Assembly: GCF_030232265.1 (NCBI RefSeq)
Contig: NZ_JASPJK010000001.1
Span: 186,001-250,000, forward strand
DNA: 64,000 nt
Direction: 5' to 3'
Source of the DNA: Corynebacterium sp. MSK041
GTDB lineage: Bacteria > Actinomycetota > Actinomycetes > Mycobacteriales > Mycobacteriaceae
Shown here: piece after piece, positions 20,175-28,882 of the stretch
Numbering within the stretch: the first letter of the stretch is position 1
Layout: each line of letters opens with the position of its first letter
Position numbers and translations under genes: made by a program
Notes under the pieces: generated by a model
Database searches by the model: none
What the model was told of the DNA's origin: nothing
Seen by the model: the letters and a program-made list of their open reading frames with translations, nothing else

Positions 20175-21275
20175 GTGGAAACGGTAAAAAACCGCGGTCT
20201 AGCTAAGAAGTTCGGCGTCGCCGGTCTTCTGGCTGTGGCTGGCATTGCTCTTACCGGCTGTGAGGTCGCACCGCCGAGCTCCATGTCGAAATTGCTCGAC
20301 ATGGGCTTCCCGGATCCGGTGACCCCAGAGGCTCACAGCATGTACAACTTCTGGGTCTGGGTCTGGCTCGCAGCCTGGATCATCGGCATCATCATGTGGG
20401 GCATCTTCATCTACGCGATTTTTGCCTGGAACGGCAAGCGTCGTGAGAAGAAGGGCCACGGGGAGTTCCCGAAGCAGCTGCAGTACAATGTGCCACTGGA
20501 GCTCGGACTCACCATTGTTCCGATCATCATCGTCATGGTGCTGTTCTTCTACACGGTTCAGGCGCAGACCAAGGTTGTCGCACTGGACAAGAATCCAGAA
20601 GTGACGGTTGACGTCACCGCGTACCAGTGGAACTGGAAGTTCGGCTACGCACAGGTTGGTTCCTCGCTGTCGCCGACTGGCTCTGACTATGACGGTCAGG
20701 ATGTTGAGCGCCAGAAGCTCGCGGACGAATCCAAGTTCGACGACGAGTCGATCCACAACGCAAACCCGATCCACGGCCGCTCCATGAGTGACCAGTCGTT
20801 CCTGCGTTACAACCTAATTGAGACGATTGGTACTACCGAGGAGATTCCGGTTCTGGTTCTGCCGACCGAGACTCCGGTGGAGTTCCGTCTCGCTTCTGGT
20901 GACGTCTCCCACTCCTTCTGGGTTCCGGAGTTCCTGTTCAAGCGCGATGCTTATGTCCACCCGGAAATCAACCAGCAGCAGCGTAGCTTCCAGATCGAGC
21001 AGATTGAGAAGCCAGGCGCCTACGTCGGTCGCTGTGCTGAAATGTGCGGTACCTACCACGCAATGATGAACTTTGAGATCCGCGCGGTCACGCCGGACCA
21101 GTTCCGTGAGTACATGCGCTTCCGTAATGAGAACCCGGAAGCCTCAAACGCTGACGCCCTTGAGGCGATTGGCGAAGCTCCGTACGCAACGTCCACCCGT
21201 CCGTTCAACTCTGACCGCACCGGCACCCGCGATGGCAACAATGCTGTCGACAACAATGCCGTGCAGAACGTCTAA
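20175..21275 (+). CDS. ctaC: Cytochrome c oxidase subunit II CtaC
   Basis: CtaC is the CuA-bearing subunit of the aa3 oxidase, which in corynebacteria forms a supercomplex with bcc. The 366-residue precursor has a lipoprotein signal with lipobox LTGC (Cys near residue 28) and two membrane helices (about 58-82 and 102-124). The CuA site is C287-x3-C291-x3-H295-x2-M in GRCAEMCGTYHAMM, with the upstream His in VSHSFWVPEFL. An insertion of about 40 residues (about 155-195) between the CuA barrel strands is characteristic of the group. The GTG at 20175 follows GGAAGG with a 9-nt spacer; an earlier in-frame GTG at 20151 lacks an SD. Confidence 0.96.
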   Translation: METVKNRGLAKKFGVAGLLAVAGIALTGCEVAPPSSMSKLLDMGFPDPVTPEAHSMYNFWVWVWLAAWIIGIIMWGIFIYAIFAWNGKRREKKGHGEFPKQLQYNVPLELGLTIVPIIIVMVLFFYTVQAQTKVVALDKNPEVTVDVTAYQWNWKFGYAQVGSSLSPTGSDYDGQDVERQKLADESKFDDESIHNANPIHGRSMSDQSFLRYNLIETIGTTEEIPVLVLPTETPVEFRLASGDVSHSFWVPEFLFKRDAYVHPEINQQQRSFQIEQIEKPGAYVGRCAEMCGTYHAMMNFEIRAVTPDQFREYMRFRNENPEASNADALEAIGEAPYATSTRPFNSDRTGTRDGNNAVDNNAVQNV

Positions 21276-21294
21276 GAGAGGCTAGGGAAAAGAA

Positions 21295-21726
21295 ATGGGA
21301 ACTGGAGCAAAGATCTTCTACGCGCTCGGCACCTTCTTTGTCATCGTGGCTGTCATCTACGCAGTGGCAACCAGCTACATCGGTGACGATGCTTACCTCT
21401 CGGGTTACGAGTGGGCAGGCGGTGTCGCTCTCGTCCTGGCCACGGCACTGGCCTTCATGCTCGGCGGCTACCTGCACTTCACCGAGCGCCGCATCGATAT
21501 CCTTCCGGAGGATTGGGAGGAAGCTGAGATTGAGGACGGCGCAGGTGTCCTTGGTTTCTTCTCGCCGGGTTCCATCTGGCCGGCCGCCATGACTGGTGGT
21601 GTTGGCCTCATGGCTCTGGGGATCGCCTTCTGGCAGCTGTGGCTGCTGGCTCTCGGCGCAGTCGTGCTCATCTGGGCAACGACGATGCTGAACCTGCAGT
21701 ACGGTATCCCCCGCGAAAAACACTAA
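21295..21726 (+). CDS. ctaF: Cytochrome c oxidase subunit IV CtaF
   Basis: This 143-residue actinobacterial oxidase subunit has four predicted membrane segments (about 5-27, 40-60, 95-115 and 117-135). Between the second pair is the conserved hydrophilic stretch [22 protein letters not shown]. It lies 19 bp after ctaC with a normal SD (GAGAGG-AGGGAAA) and before a strong terminator, giving a two-gene ctaC-ctaF unit. It has no redox centre and is thought to have a structural role. Confidence 0.93.
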   Translation: MGTGAKIFYALGTFFVIVAVIYAVATSYIGDDAYLSGYEWAGGVALVLATALAFMLGGYLHFTERRIDILPEDWEEAEIEDGAGVLGFFSPGSIWPAAMTGGVGLMALGIAFWQLWLLALGAVVLIWATTMLNLQYGIPREKH

Positions 21727-21743
21727 CGCTGTACTGGAACGCT

Positions 21744-21776
21744 GGCCCCCGCACCCCTTGTGGTGTGGGGGTTTTC
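21744..21776 (+). terminator. Terminator of ctaC-ctaF
   Basis: CCCCCGCACC at 21746-21755 pairs with GGTGTGGGGG at 21762-21771, followed by TTTT. It is a compact stem with a 6-nt loop, 20 bp after the ctaF stop. Confidence 0.9.
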
Positions 21777-22151
21777 CTTATTAAATAGGGCGAGGCCCAA
21801 CAAAAGATGGTGCGAAGAGGGGTCAACCGAAAGTTCGCACCGAGCGGGGTTTTGCCAGGCAGAAAATGTGAATCCCATCACACTTGGGAACTACTTTGAA
21901 TTTCTGGGAACTCCAATTCTGGGAAGAGGCGTAATGCGAAAAATGGGCTGAGGGAAATCAGCCAATATTTGGCGCGCCATGACCTGCAGGGATGTAAGGA
22001 AAAAACTCGTGCCAGCAAGTTCTTCATCGAAAGTTGGACACCAACACGCCAAATTTGCAAAGAAAATCGGGAGGTTAACTGCCGTGTTCACATGAAAAAC
22101 TCGGGGGTAAACAAGGTGACTTTAGGCTTCAAAAGGGAGATACTAGATTCC
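21777..22151. other. 375-bp upstream region of ctaE-qcrCAB
   Basis: No gene is supported. The region holds a perfect GlxR-type site (21867-21882) and three copies of TGGGAA at 21885, 21905 and 21920 just downstream of it. The remaining 200 bp are AT-richer than the flanks and probably contain the operon promoter and a long leader, but no unambiguous -35/-10 pair was chosen. Confidence 0.6.
21867..21882. promoter_or_regulatory. Perfect GlxR (CRP-type) operator upstream of ctaE
   Basis: TGTGAATCCCATCACA is an exact TGTGA-N6-TCACA palindrome, the recognition form of the cAMP-dependent regulator GlxR. It lies 270 bp before the ctaE start, within the only plausible promoter region of the bcc operon. 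Confidence 0.75.
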
Positions 22152-22772
22152 GTGACGACTGCAACAACTAACCCAGGTATGGCGACTTCACCCGAGCGTC
22201 TCCCTGCGCTGAACCGTCCGAACATGGTCAGCGTGGGAACGATCGTGTTCCTCGCCCAAGAATTGATGTTCTTCGCCGGACTCTTCGCGATGTACTTCAC
22301 GTCGCGCGCGAACGGCATGGAAACCGGCGATTGGGCCAACCAGACGGCCAATCTCAACGTGGTCTTCGGACTCATCATCACTATCGTGCTGGTGACGTCT
22401 TCGGTGACCTCACAGTTGGGCGTGTTCGCCGCCGAGAAGGGCGATGTCTTCGGACTTCGTAAATGGTTTACGGTAACCATCCTTCTTGGTGTGGTGTTCC
22501 TGGGCCTCGTCGCCTTCGAGTGGGCCGAAATGATCATGCACGGCGTTACCGTGCAATCGAGCGTTTACGGTTCGGTGTTCTACATCATCACCGGCTTCCA
22601 CATGGCTCACGTGACTGCCGGCATCATCGCCTTCATCGTGGTGATGCTCCGCGTGGCTAAGTCGAAGTTCACCCCGGCGCAGGCAACTGCCGCCATGGTG
22701 ACCTCGTACTACTGGCACTTCGTCGACGTTATTTGGATCGGCGTGTTCGTTACTCTCTACCTCGTTCAGTAG
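22152..22772 (+). CDS. ctaE: Cytochrome c oxidase subunit III CtaE
   Basis: This 206-residue subunit has five predicted membrane helices. It contains the family motifs RPNMVSVGTIVFLAQELMFF near the N-terminus, SSVYGSVFYIITGFHMAHV, and the C-terminal SYYWHFVDVIWIGVFV. The GTG at 22152 (VTTATTNPGM) matches the corynebacterial start and follows AAAGGGAG. The frame stays open upstream to 21969, but that part is non-coding leader. It is the first gene of the ctaE-qcrC-qcrA-qcrB operon. Confidence 0.96.
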   Translation: MTTATTNPGMATSPERLPALNRPNMVSVGTIVFLAQELMFFAGLFAMYFTSRANGMETGDWANQTANLNVVFGLIITIVLVTSSVTSQLGVFAAEKGDVFGLRKWFTVTILLGVVFLGLVAFEWAEMIMHGVTVQSSVYGSVFYIITGFHMAHVTAGIIAFIVVMLRVAKSKFTPAQATAAMVTSYYWHFVDVIWIGVFVTLYLVQ

Positions 22773-22825
22773 TCGCGCCCAGCGTGCAGATGAAGCTGAA
22801 CACCGATTTTCGCTAAGGGATCAAC

Positions 22826-23674
22826 ATGGATAACACCCCAAAGAAGGCGCGGAACCGCCGCAAGTTGCGCCGGTCCGCAGCTGGCGCCATGGCGCTGACC
22901 TTCGGTCTCACGGGTGCTGGCCTTTTGGCCGCAGCCCTGACTCCGGATGCTCAGGTTGCCACCGCACAGCGCGACGACCAGGCGATGATCCAAGAGGGCA
23001 AGGATCTTTACGATTACGCCTGCATTACCTGCCACGGTGCAAACCTGCAGGGTGTCAAGGATCGCGGACCGTCGCTGATCGGCACCGGTGAAGGTGCTGT
23101 CTACTTCCAGGTCAACTCCGGCCGTATGCCGATGAAGTCCAACGACGCACAGGCTGAGCGTAAGAAGCCGCGTTTCACTGAGGCGCAGACCCTCGCTATC
23201 GCCGCGTATGTTGCAGCTAACGGCGGTGGCCCAGAGCTCGTGTACAACGAGGATGGGTCGATTGCTATGGAGGAGCTCCGTGGTAAGAACTACGACGGCA
23301 CGATTCAGGCTGCCGACGTCGCCCGCGGTTCAGAGCTCTTCCGTCTGAACTGTGCCTCCTGCCACAACTTCACCGGTCGTGGTGGCGCACTGTCCTCCGG
23401 TAAGTACGCGCCGGTGCTGGACCCTGCTAACGAGCAGGAGATCTACCAGGCCATGCTCACTGGTCCGCAGAACATGCCTAAGTTCTCCGACCGTCAGCTG
23501 ACCGCTGATGAGAAGCGCGACATTATCGCCTTCATTAAGTCCGCTAAGGAAACCCCGAGCCCGTCGGGCTGGGCACTTGGTGGCATCGGCCCGGTTGCTG
23601 AAGGCCTGGCAATGTGGATTATCGGTGTCACTCTTGTTGGCGCCGCTGCTATGTGGATTGGATCGCGCTCATGA
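22826..23674 (+). CDS. qcrC: Cytochrome bc1 complex diheme cytochrome c subunit QcrC
   Basis: QcrC is the cytochrome cc of the actinobacterial bcc complex. It replaces a separate soluble cytochrome c by passing electrons directly to CtaC. It has 282 residues. Two CxxCH heme sites are present at 66-70 (CITCH) and 176-180 (CASCH), with candidate axial Met in GRMPMK and QNMPKF. An N-terminal membrane signal (about 19-40) and a C-terminal membrane helix (about 255-278) anchor it outside. The ATG follows AAGGGA. The stop overlaps the qcrA start by 4 bp. Confidence 0.97.
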   Translation: MDNTPKKARNRRKLRRSAAGAMALTFGLTGAGLLAAALTPDAQVATAQRDDQAMIQEGKDLYDYACITCHGANLQGVKDRGPSLIGTGEGAVYFQVNSGRMPMKSNDAQAERKKPRFTEAQTLAIAAYVAANGGGPELVYNEDGSIAMEELRGKNYDGTIQAADVARGSELFRLNCASCHNFTGRGGALSSGKYAPVLDPANEQEIYQAMLTGPQNMPKFSDRQLTADEKRDIIAFIKSAKETPSPSGWALGGIGPVAEGLAMWIIGVTLVGAAAMWIGSRS

Positions 23675-24894
23675 GCAATGAAGTGAAGAAGAACTACACC
23701 AAGGCTGAGCTCGATAAGATGAGCAATGCCGAGCTCGCTGCTCTGGGCACCGAGCTCGATGACGTGACGGTTGCGTACCGCAAGGAGCGCTGGCCGATCG
23801 AAAACGACCCGGCTGAGAAGCGTGCTGCCGCAGGCGTCATGGCTTGGCTGATCATCTCCATTGTTATGGGTATCGCCTTCTTGGGCGTCTACCTGTTCTG
23901 GCCGTGGGAGGCAAAGTTCCATGGTGATGAAGGCCTGCTCCTTTACTCGCTGTACACCCCGCTGTTGGGTCTCACCTCCGGTCTCTCTCTTGCTGGTCTT
24001 GGCTTCGCCATTATCCAGTACGTGAAGAAGTTCATCCCGGAAGAGGTCGCAGTCCAGCGTCGTCACGATGGTCGCTCCTCCGAGTTGGATCGTCGTACGA
24101 CCACTGCTCTGCTTAATGATGCATGGCAGACCTCCACTCTTGGTCGCCGTAAGGTCATGAAGGGGCTGCTTGGTGGCGCTGGCCTGATGGCTGGTTTGGC
24201 TATCATCGCTCCGATGGGTGGCCTGATCAAGAACCCGTGGCGTGTGCGTCATGACATGAACTACCTGGGTGACGGCACGCTGTGGACCCAGGGTTGGTCG
24301 ATGGCCCGCAACGGCACCAAGCTGTACCTCGGTCGTGACACCGGCGCTATTGCGGAGCTGCATGAGACCGGTAAGGGCGACCACTACAGCACCGCTGGTG
24401 TTTCTCGCCTGGTGCGTATGCGTCCGGAGGATCTGGATGCTGCTTCGATGGAGACGGTGTTCCCGCTTCTCGAGGAAGACGTCAACGATGGCGACAAGTA
24501 CGACGCTGAGCGTGACGTCTACGAGCAGCACATGCACTCACTGCACGGTCCGCGTAACGCCGTCATGCTGATCCGCCTGCGCTCCGCTGATGCCGAGAAG
24601 GCAATTGAGCGTGAGGGCCAGGAGGACTTCCACTACGGCGACTACTACGCGTACTCGAAGATTTGTACTCACATCGGTTGTCCGACGTCTCTGTACGAGG
24701 CGCAGACCAACCGCATCCTTTGCCCCTGCCACCAGTCGCAGTTCGACGCGTTGCAGTACGGCAAGCCGGTGTTCGGCCCGGCAGCACGCGCTCTGCCGCA
24801 GCTGCCGATCGACATCGACGAAGACGGTTACCTCATCGCCCGCGGGGACTTCATTGAGCCCGTTGGCCCGGCATTCTGGGAGCGTAAGTCCTAA
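23671..24894 (+). CDS. qcrA: Rieske iron-sulfur subunit QcrA
   Basis: This is the actinobacterial Rieske protein, 407 residues with three N-terminal membrane segments (about 51-73, 92-114, 166-186) instead of one. The [2Fe-2S] ligands are C332 and H334 (CTHIGC) and C351-P-C353-H354 (CPCH), with the disulfide pair C337/C353-type positions present. The ATG at 23671 overlaps the qcrC stop (ATGA) and starts [14 protein letters not shown]; the longer frame upstream is only qcrC sequence read out of frame. It overlaps qcrB by 1 bp (TAATG). Confidence 0.97.
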   Translation: MSNEVKKNYTKAELDKMSNAELAALGTELDDVTVAYRKERWPIENDPAEKRAAAGVMAWLIISIVMGIAFLGVYLFWPWEAKFHGDEGLLLYSLYTPLLGLTSGLSLAGLGFAIIQYVKKFIPEEVAVQRRHDGRSSELDRRTTTALLNDAWQTSTLGRRKVMKGLLGGAGLMAGLAIIAPMGGLIKNPWRVRHDMNYLGDGTLWTQGWSMARNGTKLYLGRDTGAIAELHETGKGDHYSTAGVSRLVRMRPEDLDAASMETVFPLLEEDVNDGDKYDAERDVYEQHMHSLHGPRNAVMLIRLRSADAEKAIEREGQEDFHYGDYYAYSKICTHIGCPTSLYEAQTNRILCPCHQSQFDALQYGKPVFGPAARALPQLPIDIDEDGYLIARGDFIEPVGPAFWERKS

Positions 24895-26513
24895 TGAGCA
24901 CGAAACTCGCAAAAGCCGCGGACAACGCTGATTCGCGGTTCACAATCGCGGGCGTTCTCCGCCCACAGCTGAACAAGGTTTTCCCGACCCACTGGTCCTT
25001 CATGCTCGGTGAGATGGCGCTGTACAGCTTCATCATCTTGCTGCTGACTGGTGTCTATCTGGCCCTGTTCTTCGACCCTTCCATTACGAAGGTTATCTAC
25101 GAAGGTGGCTACCTGCCGCTGAACGGCGTTGAGATGTCTCGCGCCTACGCAACTGCCTTGGACATCTCGTTTGAAGTCCGCGGTGGTCTGTTCATCCGCC
25201 AGATGCACCACTGGGCCGCGCTGATGTTCATGATGGCGATGTTCGCCCACATGATGCGCATCTTCTTCACTGGTGCGTTCCGTCGCCCACGTGAGGCTAA
25301 CTGGATCATCGGTTCCACCCTGATCCTGCTTGGTATGGCCGAGGGCTTCATGGGTTACTCGCTGCCGGACGACCTGCTCTCCGGTGTGGGTCTCCGTATT
25401 ATGTCCGCCATCATCGTGGGTCTGCCGATCATCGGTACCTGGCTGCACTGGGCTATGTTTGGCGGCGACTTCCCGTCCGACCTCATGCTGGATCGTTTCT
25501 ACATCCTGCACGTGCTGATTCTCCCGGGCATCATCCTCGCGCTCATTGCGGCGCACCTGCTGCTCGTCTGGTTCCAGAAGCACACCCAGTTCCCGGGTCC
25601 TGGTCGCACCGAGAACAATGTCGTGGGCATCCGTATTATGCCGGTGTTCGCAGTCAAGGCAATTGGCTTCGGCATGGTGGTCTTCGCAGTGCTGGCTTTG
25701 ATGGCAGGTGTTACCACTATTAACGCCATCTGGAACATTGGTCCGTACAACCCGTCCCAGGTTTCCGCTGGTTCACAGCCTGATATCTACATGCTCTGGA
25801 CTGACGGTGCTGCTCGTGTCATGCCGGCATGGGAGCTCTACCTTGGCAACTACACCATCCCTGGTGTGTTCTGGGTTGCGCTCCTGGCAGGTGCCATGGT
25901 CGTCGCACTGATCGCGTACCCCTTCATTGAAAAGAAGGTCACCGGCGACGATGAGCACCACAACCTGCTGCAGCGTCCGCGCGATGTTCCGGTTCGCACG
26001 GGCATTGGCGTTATGGGCTTGGTCTTCTTCCTGCTGCTCACGCTGTCAGGTGGTAACGACCTGTTTGCCTACCACTTCCAGATTTCGCTGAATGCTATGA
26101 CCTGGATTGGTCGCATCGGCTTGCTGGTGCTGCCGCCGCTGGCATACTTCATCACCTACCGCATCTGCATCGGTCTCCAGCGCTCTGACCGTGAGGTCCT
26201 GGAGCACGGTATTGCAACCGGTGTGATCCAGACCCTTCCGAACGGTGCGTTCGTGGCAGTTCACCAGCCCATCGGTCCGGTGGATGAGCACGGCAACCAA
26301 ATTCCGCTTGAGTACGGTGGCGCACGAGTACCGAAGCAGCTCAACGAGCTTGGCTACGCAGACTCCGAGACCTCCGGTATCTTCAAGGCTGACGATCCGG
26401 AAATCACAGCACGCCGTAACGAGATTGCCCGCAACAACCACCATGAAGAGGTGGAGACCCTGCGCGCACTTGAGGCGGAGAAATCCGCAACTGACCGCGA
26501 CGCCGGTAAGTAA
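24894..26513 (+). CDS. qcrB: Cytochrome b subunit QcrB
   Basis: This 539-residue cytochrome b carries low- and high-potential hemes b and the quinol sites of the bcc complex. The heme-binding helices are visible as [19 protein letters not shown] (His pairs) and [18 protein letters not shown]. The Qo-site segment and eight or more membrane helices fill residues 35-440. A hydrophilic C-terminal extension of about 110 residues (from about 430) is typical of actinobacteria. The gene ends the ctaE-qcrCAB operon and is followed by a strong terminator. QcrB is the target of imidazopyridine-type inhibitors in mycobacteria. Confidence 0.97.
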   Translation: MSTKLAKAADNADSRFTIAGVLRPQLNKVFPTHWSFMLGEMALYSFIILLLTGVYLALFFDPSITKVIYEGGYLPLNGVEMSRAYATALDISFEVRGGLFIRQMHHWAALMFMMAMFAHMMRIFFTGAFRRPREANWIIGSTLILLGMAEGFMGYSLPDDLLSGVGLRIMSAIIVGLPIIGTWLHWAMFGGDFPSDLMLDRFYILHVLILPGIILALIAAHLLLVWFQKHTQFPGPGRTENNVVGIRIMPVFAVKAIGFGMVVFAVLALMAGVTTINAIWNIGPYNPSQVSAGSQPDIYMLWTDGAARVMPAWELYLGNYTIPGVFWVALLAGAMVVALIAYPFIEKKVTGDDEHHNLLQRPRDVPVRTGIGVMGLVFFLLLTLSGGNDLFAYHFQISLNAMTWIGRIGLLVLPPLAYFITYRICIGLQRSDREVLEHGIATGVIQTLPNGAFVAVHQPIGPVDEHGNQIPLEYGGARVPKQLNELGYADSETSGIFKADDPEITARRNEIARNNHHEEVETLRALEAEKSATDRDAGK

Positions 26514-26527
26514 AAAACGGTTTAGCA

Positions 26528-26562
26528 AAGGCCCCTTTCCCCGAGTGGGAGAGGGGCCTTAC
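26528..26562 (+). terminator. Terminator of ctaE-qcrCAB
   Basis: AAGGCCCCT at 26528-26536 pairs with AGGGGCCTT at 26552-26560, extended inside by CCCC/GGGAG pairing. It lies 15 bp after the qcrB stop. The T tract is short. Confidence 0.85.
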
Positions 26563-26880
26563 GCGTATAACAAAACGATAAACACGATAATGTGACTAGA
26601 ATCACAGTAAGTTTTTCTTCAGGTTGACCATTTCTAAAGTTCGCATTGAGAGTTTTGGGAGAAGGGAAGATAACTGCAGGTAGGAATAGGTAGGTTGTTG
26701 ATTCGTGTTGGCACTGCATTAAAGGGGGGCAACGGGCGTTCGCGGTGTTTTCGGTAGATTTTTTAAATAACGAGAAAATAACGGGCGCGCCGTTAGACAA
26801 TCATCGTGTCCATTTCGTAACCTATTCGAGACCTTGCAGCCACCAGGCGGCAAGCGAAACCTAGACATCGTAAATACATA
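26563..26880. other. Promoter and leader region upstream of the c-di-AMP riboswitch
   Basis: No gene is supported in these 318 bp. They contain a perfect GlxR-type site near the 5' end and several AT-rich stretches (for example around 26755-26780, TTTTTTAAATAACGAG) that could hold promoter elements. The transcript reading through 26881-27057 into the NlpC/P60 gene must start here. Confidence 0.55.
26591..26606. promoter_or_regulatory. Perfect GlxR-type operator upstream of the NlpC/P60 gene
   Basis: TGTGACTAGAATCACA is an exact TGTGA-N6-TCACA palindrome. It lies about 290 bp before the riboswitch aptamer core and 30 bp after the qcrB terminator. GlxR control of cell wall hydrolase genes is known in C. 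glutamicum. Confidence 0.7.
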
Positions 26881-27040
26881 CAGCCGAGTTCCTTTTGTTT
26901 CACCACATGACATGAGGAAGCCGGGGAACCGAAAATTTCCCTGGGGTGAACGGGAAACAAGGAGCGCCACCTCGGCGCCGGAGTTTCTTGTAGGTGATCT
27001 CTAGCACCGAACCCGACAGCTAACCCGGTAGGCGACTGGA
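26881..27040 (+). ncRNA. Cyclic di-AMP (ydaO-yuaA type) riboswitch
   Basis: Three conserved blocks of the ydaO aptamer appear in order. They are AAGCCGGGGAACC at 26918-26930, CTGGGGTGAA at 26941-26950, and GAACCCGACAGCTAACCCGG (27009-27028) followed by TAGGCG. Between the second and third blocks is a hairpin, GGAGCGCC-ACCTC-GGCGCC. The element ends about 13 nt before the GGAG SD of the NlpC/P60 gene. In actinobacteria this class commonly precedes peptidoglycan hydrolases (NlpC/P60, Rpf) and represses them when c-di-AMP is high. The 5' boundary is approximate, since the P1 5' strand was not settled. Confidence 0.85.
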
Positions 27041-27057
27041 AGATATGGAGTTACATA

Positions 27058-27687
27058 GTGGCTAAGCATCGCCGCCAGACCACGTCCGCGTCCAAACGCG
27101 GTCTTACTGCTGCATCCGCCGTTATCGCTGGCGCTACCCTCGTTAGCCCGGCCACTGCTGGCGCTGCTGAGGTGCGTGTCCCGAACACTAACCTTTCTGC
27201 ATACGTCCCGGGCATTGACACCGTGCCGGGTATTGAGAACGTGCCGGGTATTGATCAGTGGGTTCCGTCCCTCGCTGGCAAGGCTGCTCCGGGCGCGAAC
27301 TTCAACGCTGCTGTGAAGGGTGCTGTTCCGGCCCCAGTTCAGCCGCAGGGCCAGCGCATCGTTGAGATTGCCAAGTCGAAGATTGGTTCCCCGTACGTCT
27401 ACGGCGCTGCCGGCCCGCAGGCTTTTGACTGCTCCGGCTTCACCTCTTGGGTTTACGCCCAGGCGGGTAAGTCTATTCCGCGCACCTCCGGCGCTCAGGC
27501 TTCCGCTGGCCAGCGCGTGGACATCAACGCTCTGCAGCCAGGCGACATCGTGGTGTACTACGGTGGCGCTTCCCACGTTGGCATCTACGCTGGCAATGGC
27601 CAGATCATCGATGCATTGAACTCTGGTACCCCCGTGGGTTACCGTCCGCTGAACTACATGCCGATCCACTCGGCAGTGCGCTTCTAA
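27058..27687 (+). CDS. Secreted NlpC/P60 peptidoglycan endopeptidase (short form)
   Basis: This 209-residue cell wall hydrolase cleaves peptide stems of peptidoglycan. The signal peptide ends near AGAA at residue 37. A short linker contains three VPGI repeats (residues about 50-66). The C-terminal NlpC/P60 domain has Cys125 in FDCSGF and His173 in ASHVGIYAG, with the third polar residue further on. The GTG at 27058 follows GGAG with a 7-nt spacer. It sits directly under a c-di-AMP riboswitch and downstream of a GlxR-type site. The following gene is a longer paralogue, as at the same locus of C. glutamicum. Confidence 0.93.
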   Translation: MAKHRRQTTSASKRGLTAASAVIAGATLVSPATAGAAEVRVPNTNLSAYVPGIDTVPGIENVPGIDQWVPSLAGKAAPGANFNAAVKGAVPAPVQPQGQRIVEIAKSKIGSPYVYGAAGPQAFDCSGFTSWVYAQAGKSIPRTSGAQASAGQRVDINALQPGDIVVYYGGASHVGIYAGNGQIIDALNSGTPVGYRPLNYMPIHSAVRF

Positions 27688-27696
27688 GCGGTAGAG

Positions 27697-27735
27697 ATTT
27701 CGAACCCGGCTTCGGTCGGGTTTCTCAATTTTCAC
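27697..27735 (+). terminator. Terminator after the first NlpC/P60 gene
   Basis: GAAACCCG-type pairing: AACCCG (27703-27708) with CGGGTT (27717-27722), extended outward by GAGA/TCTC, followed by CAATTTT. The stem carries a CTTCGG-like tetraloop region. Confidence 0.8.
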
Positions 27736-27859
27736 ACCTGTAACAACCAGTGGATTTGTACTTATTCGCTGCTTGACCGCAGAGTTCTAGCGCTGTACCT
27801 TTGTTTAAGGTTCTTGAGCTACAGGCTTGTTATTTTTGACCGAAAAGAGGTCGCTTTAA

Positions 27860-28882
27860 GTGGACATGCGTCGCGCTTCCTTCCGTTTCCGCCCGATGGT
27901 TGTGGCGGGTCTCATTGCTGGATTTTCAGCGGTGAACCTGGCGGTGCCAGCGCAGGCTGATGAGATTGAAACGATCATCAAGGAGCTCAGCGACATCTCT
28001 GAGGAAGCGACTGCGAAGTCGGAAGAAGTAAAGAAGATCGAGGACGAGATCACCAAGGGTGAGGGCGAGGTCTCTGCGCTTCGTGAGTCTGCAGAGGATG
28101 CACGTCGTGATGCTGAGGAGGCCAAGGCGGCGCGCTCTGGTGCTCAGGGCGAGGTCGATGGTACGGCTCGGACCCAGTACCGGAACCTGTCTAATGATGC
28201 GCATTTGAACGCACTGCAGTCTGCTAACCCGCAAGAGGCGATTGACCGTTCTTCCTATCTTGGTTCCTTGTCGCGTTCCGCGCAGCGCACGTTGGAGGAA
28301 TCCCAGCGTTTGAATGAGGTCGCTGCTTCGCGTGCGACGGACGCGGACATCGCGGTCGCTGTAGCTAACTTCCGTCAGAGTGAGCTGGAAAGCAAGCGCG
28401 ACAAGCTTCAGCGTGAACGCGAGGAGCTGGATGACAAGGTTAAGGAGATAGAGGCCAAGGTTGATGGCTTCACGCCGGAGCAGCGTGCGCGCTGGGAGGC
28501 GAAGAACGGCCCGGTTGCTCTCAATGTGCCAGCCTCGGCGCATGCTTCTGGTGTTGTGTCGGCTGCTTTGGCTAAGTTGGGTTCGCCGTATGGCTGGGGT
28601 GCAGCTGGTCCGAGCCAGTTCGATTGCTCTGGTTTGATGGTCTGGTCCTATGCTCAGAACGGCAAGTCGATCCCCCGTACGTCCCAGGCGCAGCTTGCGG
28701 GTGGTACACGCGTGTCCATGTCGGAGCTTCAACCGGGTGACATCATTGGTTACTACCCAGGCGTGACGCACGTGGGCATGTACATCGGTAACGGCCAGGT
28801 GGTTCACGCGTCGGATTACGGTATTCCGGTTCAGGTTGTTCCATTGAATTCGATGCCGGTGCAGGGTGCAGTCCGCTACTAG
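27860..28882 (+). CDS. Secreted NlpC/P60 endopeptidase with N-terminal coiled coil (RipC-like)
   Basis: This 340-residue hydrolase starts with a signal peptide (cleavage near AQA at residue 33). It continues with a long coiled coil (about 36-100 and 140-205) of the type that autoinhibits RipA/RipC-like enzymes and lets FtsEX activate them, and ends with an NlpC/P60 domain. Catalytic Cys256 (FDCSGLMVW) and His304 (THVGMYIG) are present. The domain is close to that of the preceding gene (shared GKSIPRTS and LQPGDI motifs), so the pair looks like a tandem duplication. GTG 27860 follows AAAGAGG; ATG 27866 is an alternative. No riboswitch is seen in the 170 bp upstream. Confidence 0.93.
   Translation: MDMRRASFRFRPMVVAGLIAGFSAVNLAVPAQADEIETIIKELSDISEEATAKSEEVKKIEDEITKGEGEVSALRESAEDARRDAEEAKAARSGAQGEVDGTARTQYRNLSNDAHLNALQSANPQEAIDRSSYLGSLSRSAQRTLEESQRLNEVAASRATDADIAVAVANFRQSELESKRDKLQREREELDDKVKEIEAKVDGFTPEQRARWEAKNGPVALNVPASAHASGVVSAALAKLGSPYGWGAAGPSQFDCSGLMVWSYAQNGKSIPRTSQAQLAGGTRVSMSELQPGDIIGYYPGVTHVGMYIGNGQVVHASDYGIPVQVVPLNSMPVQGAVRY

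Noticed and set aside
27688..27859. Second c-di-AMP riboswitch before the longer NlpC/P60 gene
   Set aside because: None of the conserved blocks is present; only the terminator of the previous gene is seen.
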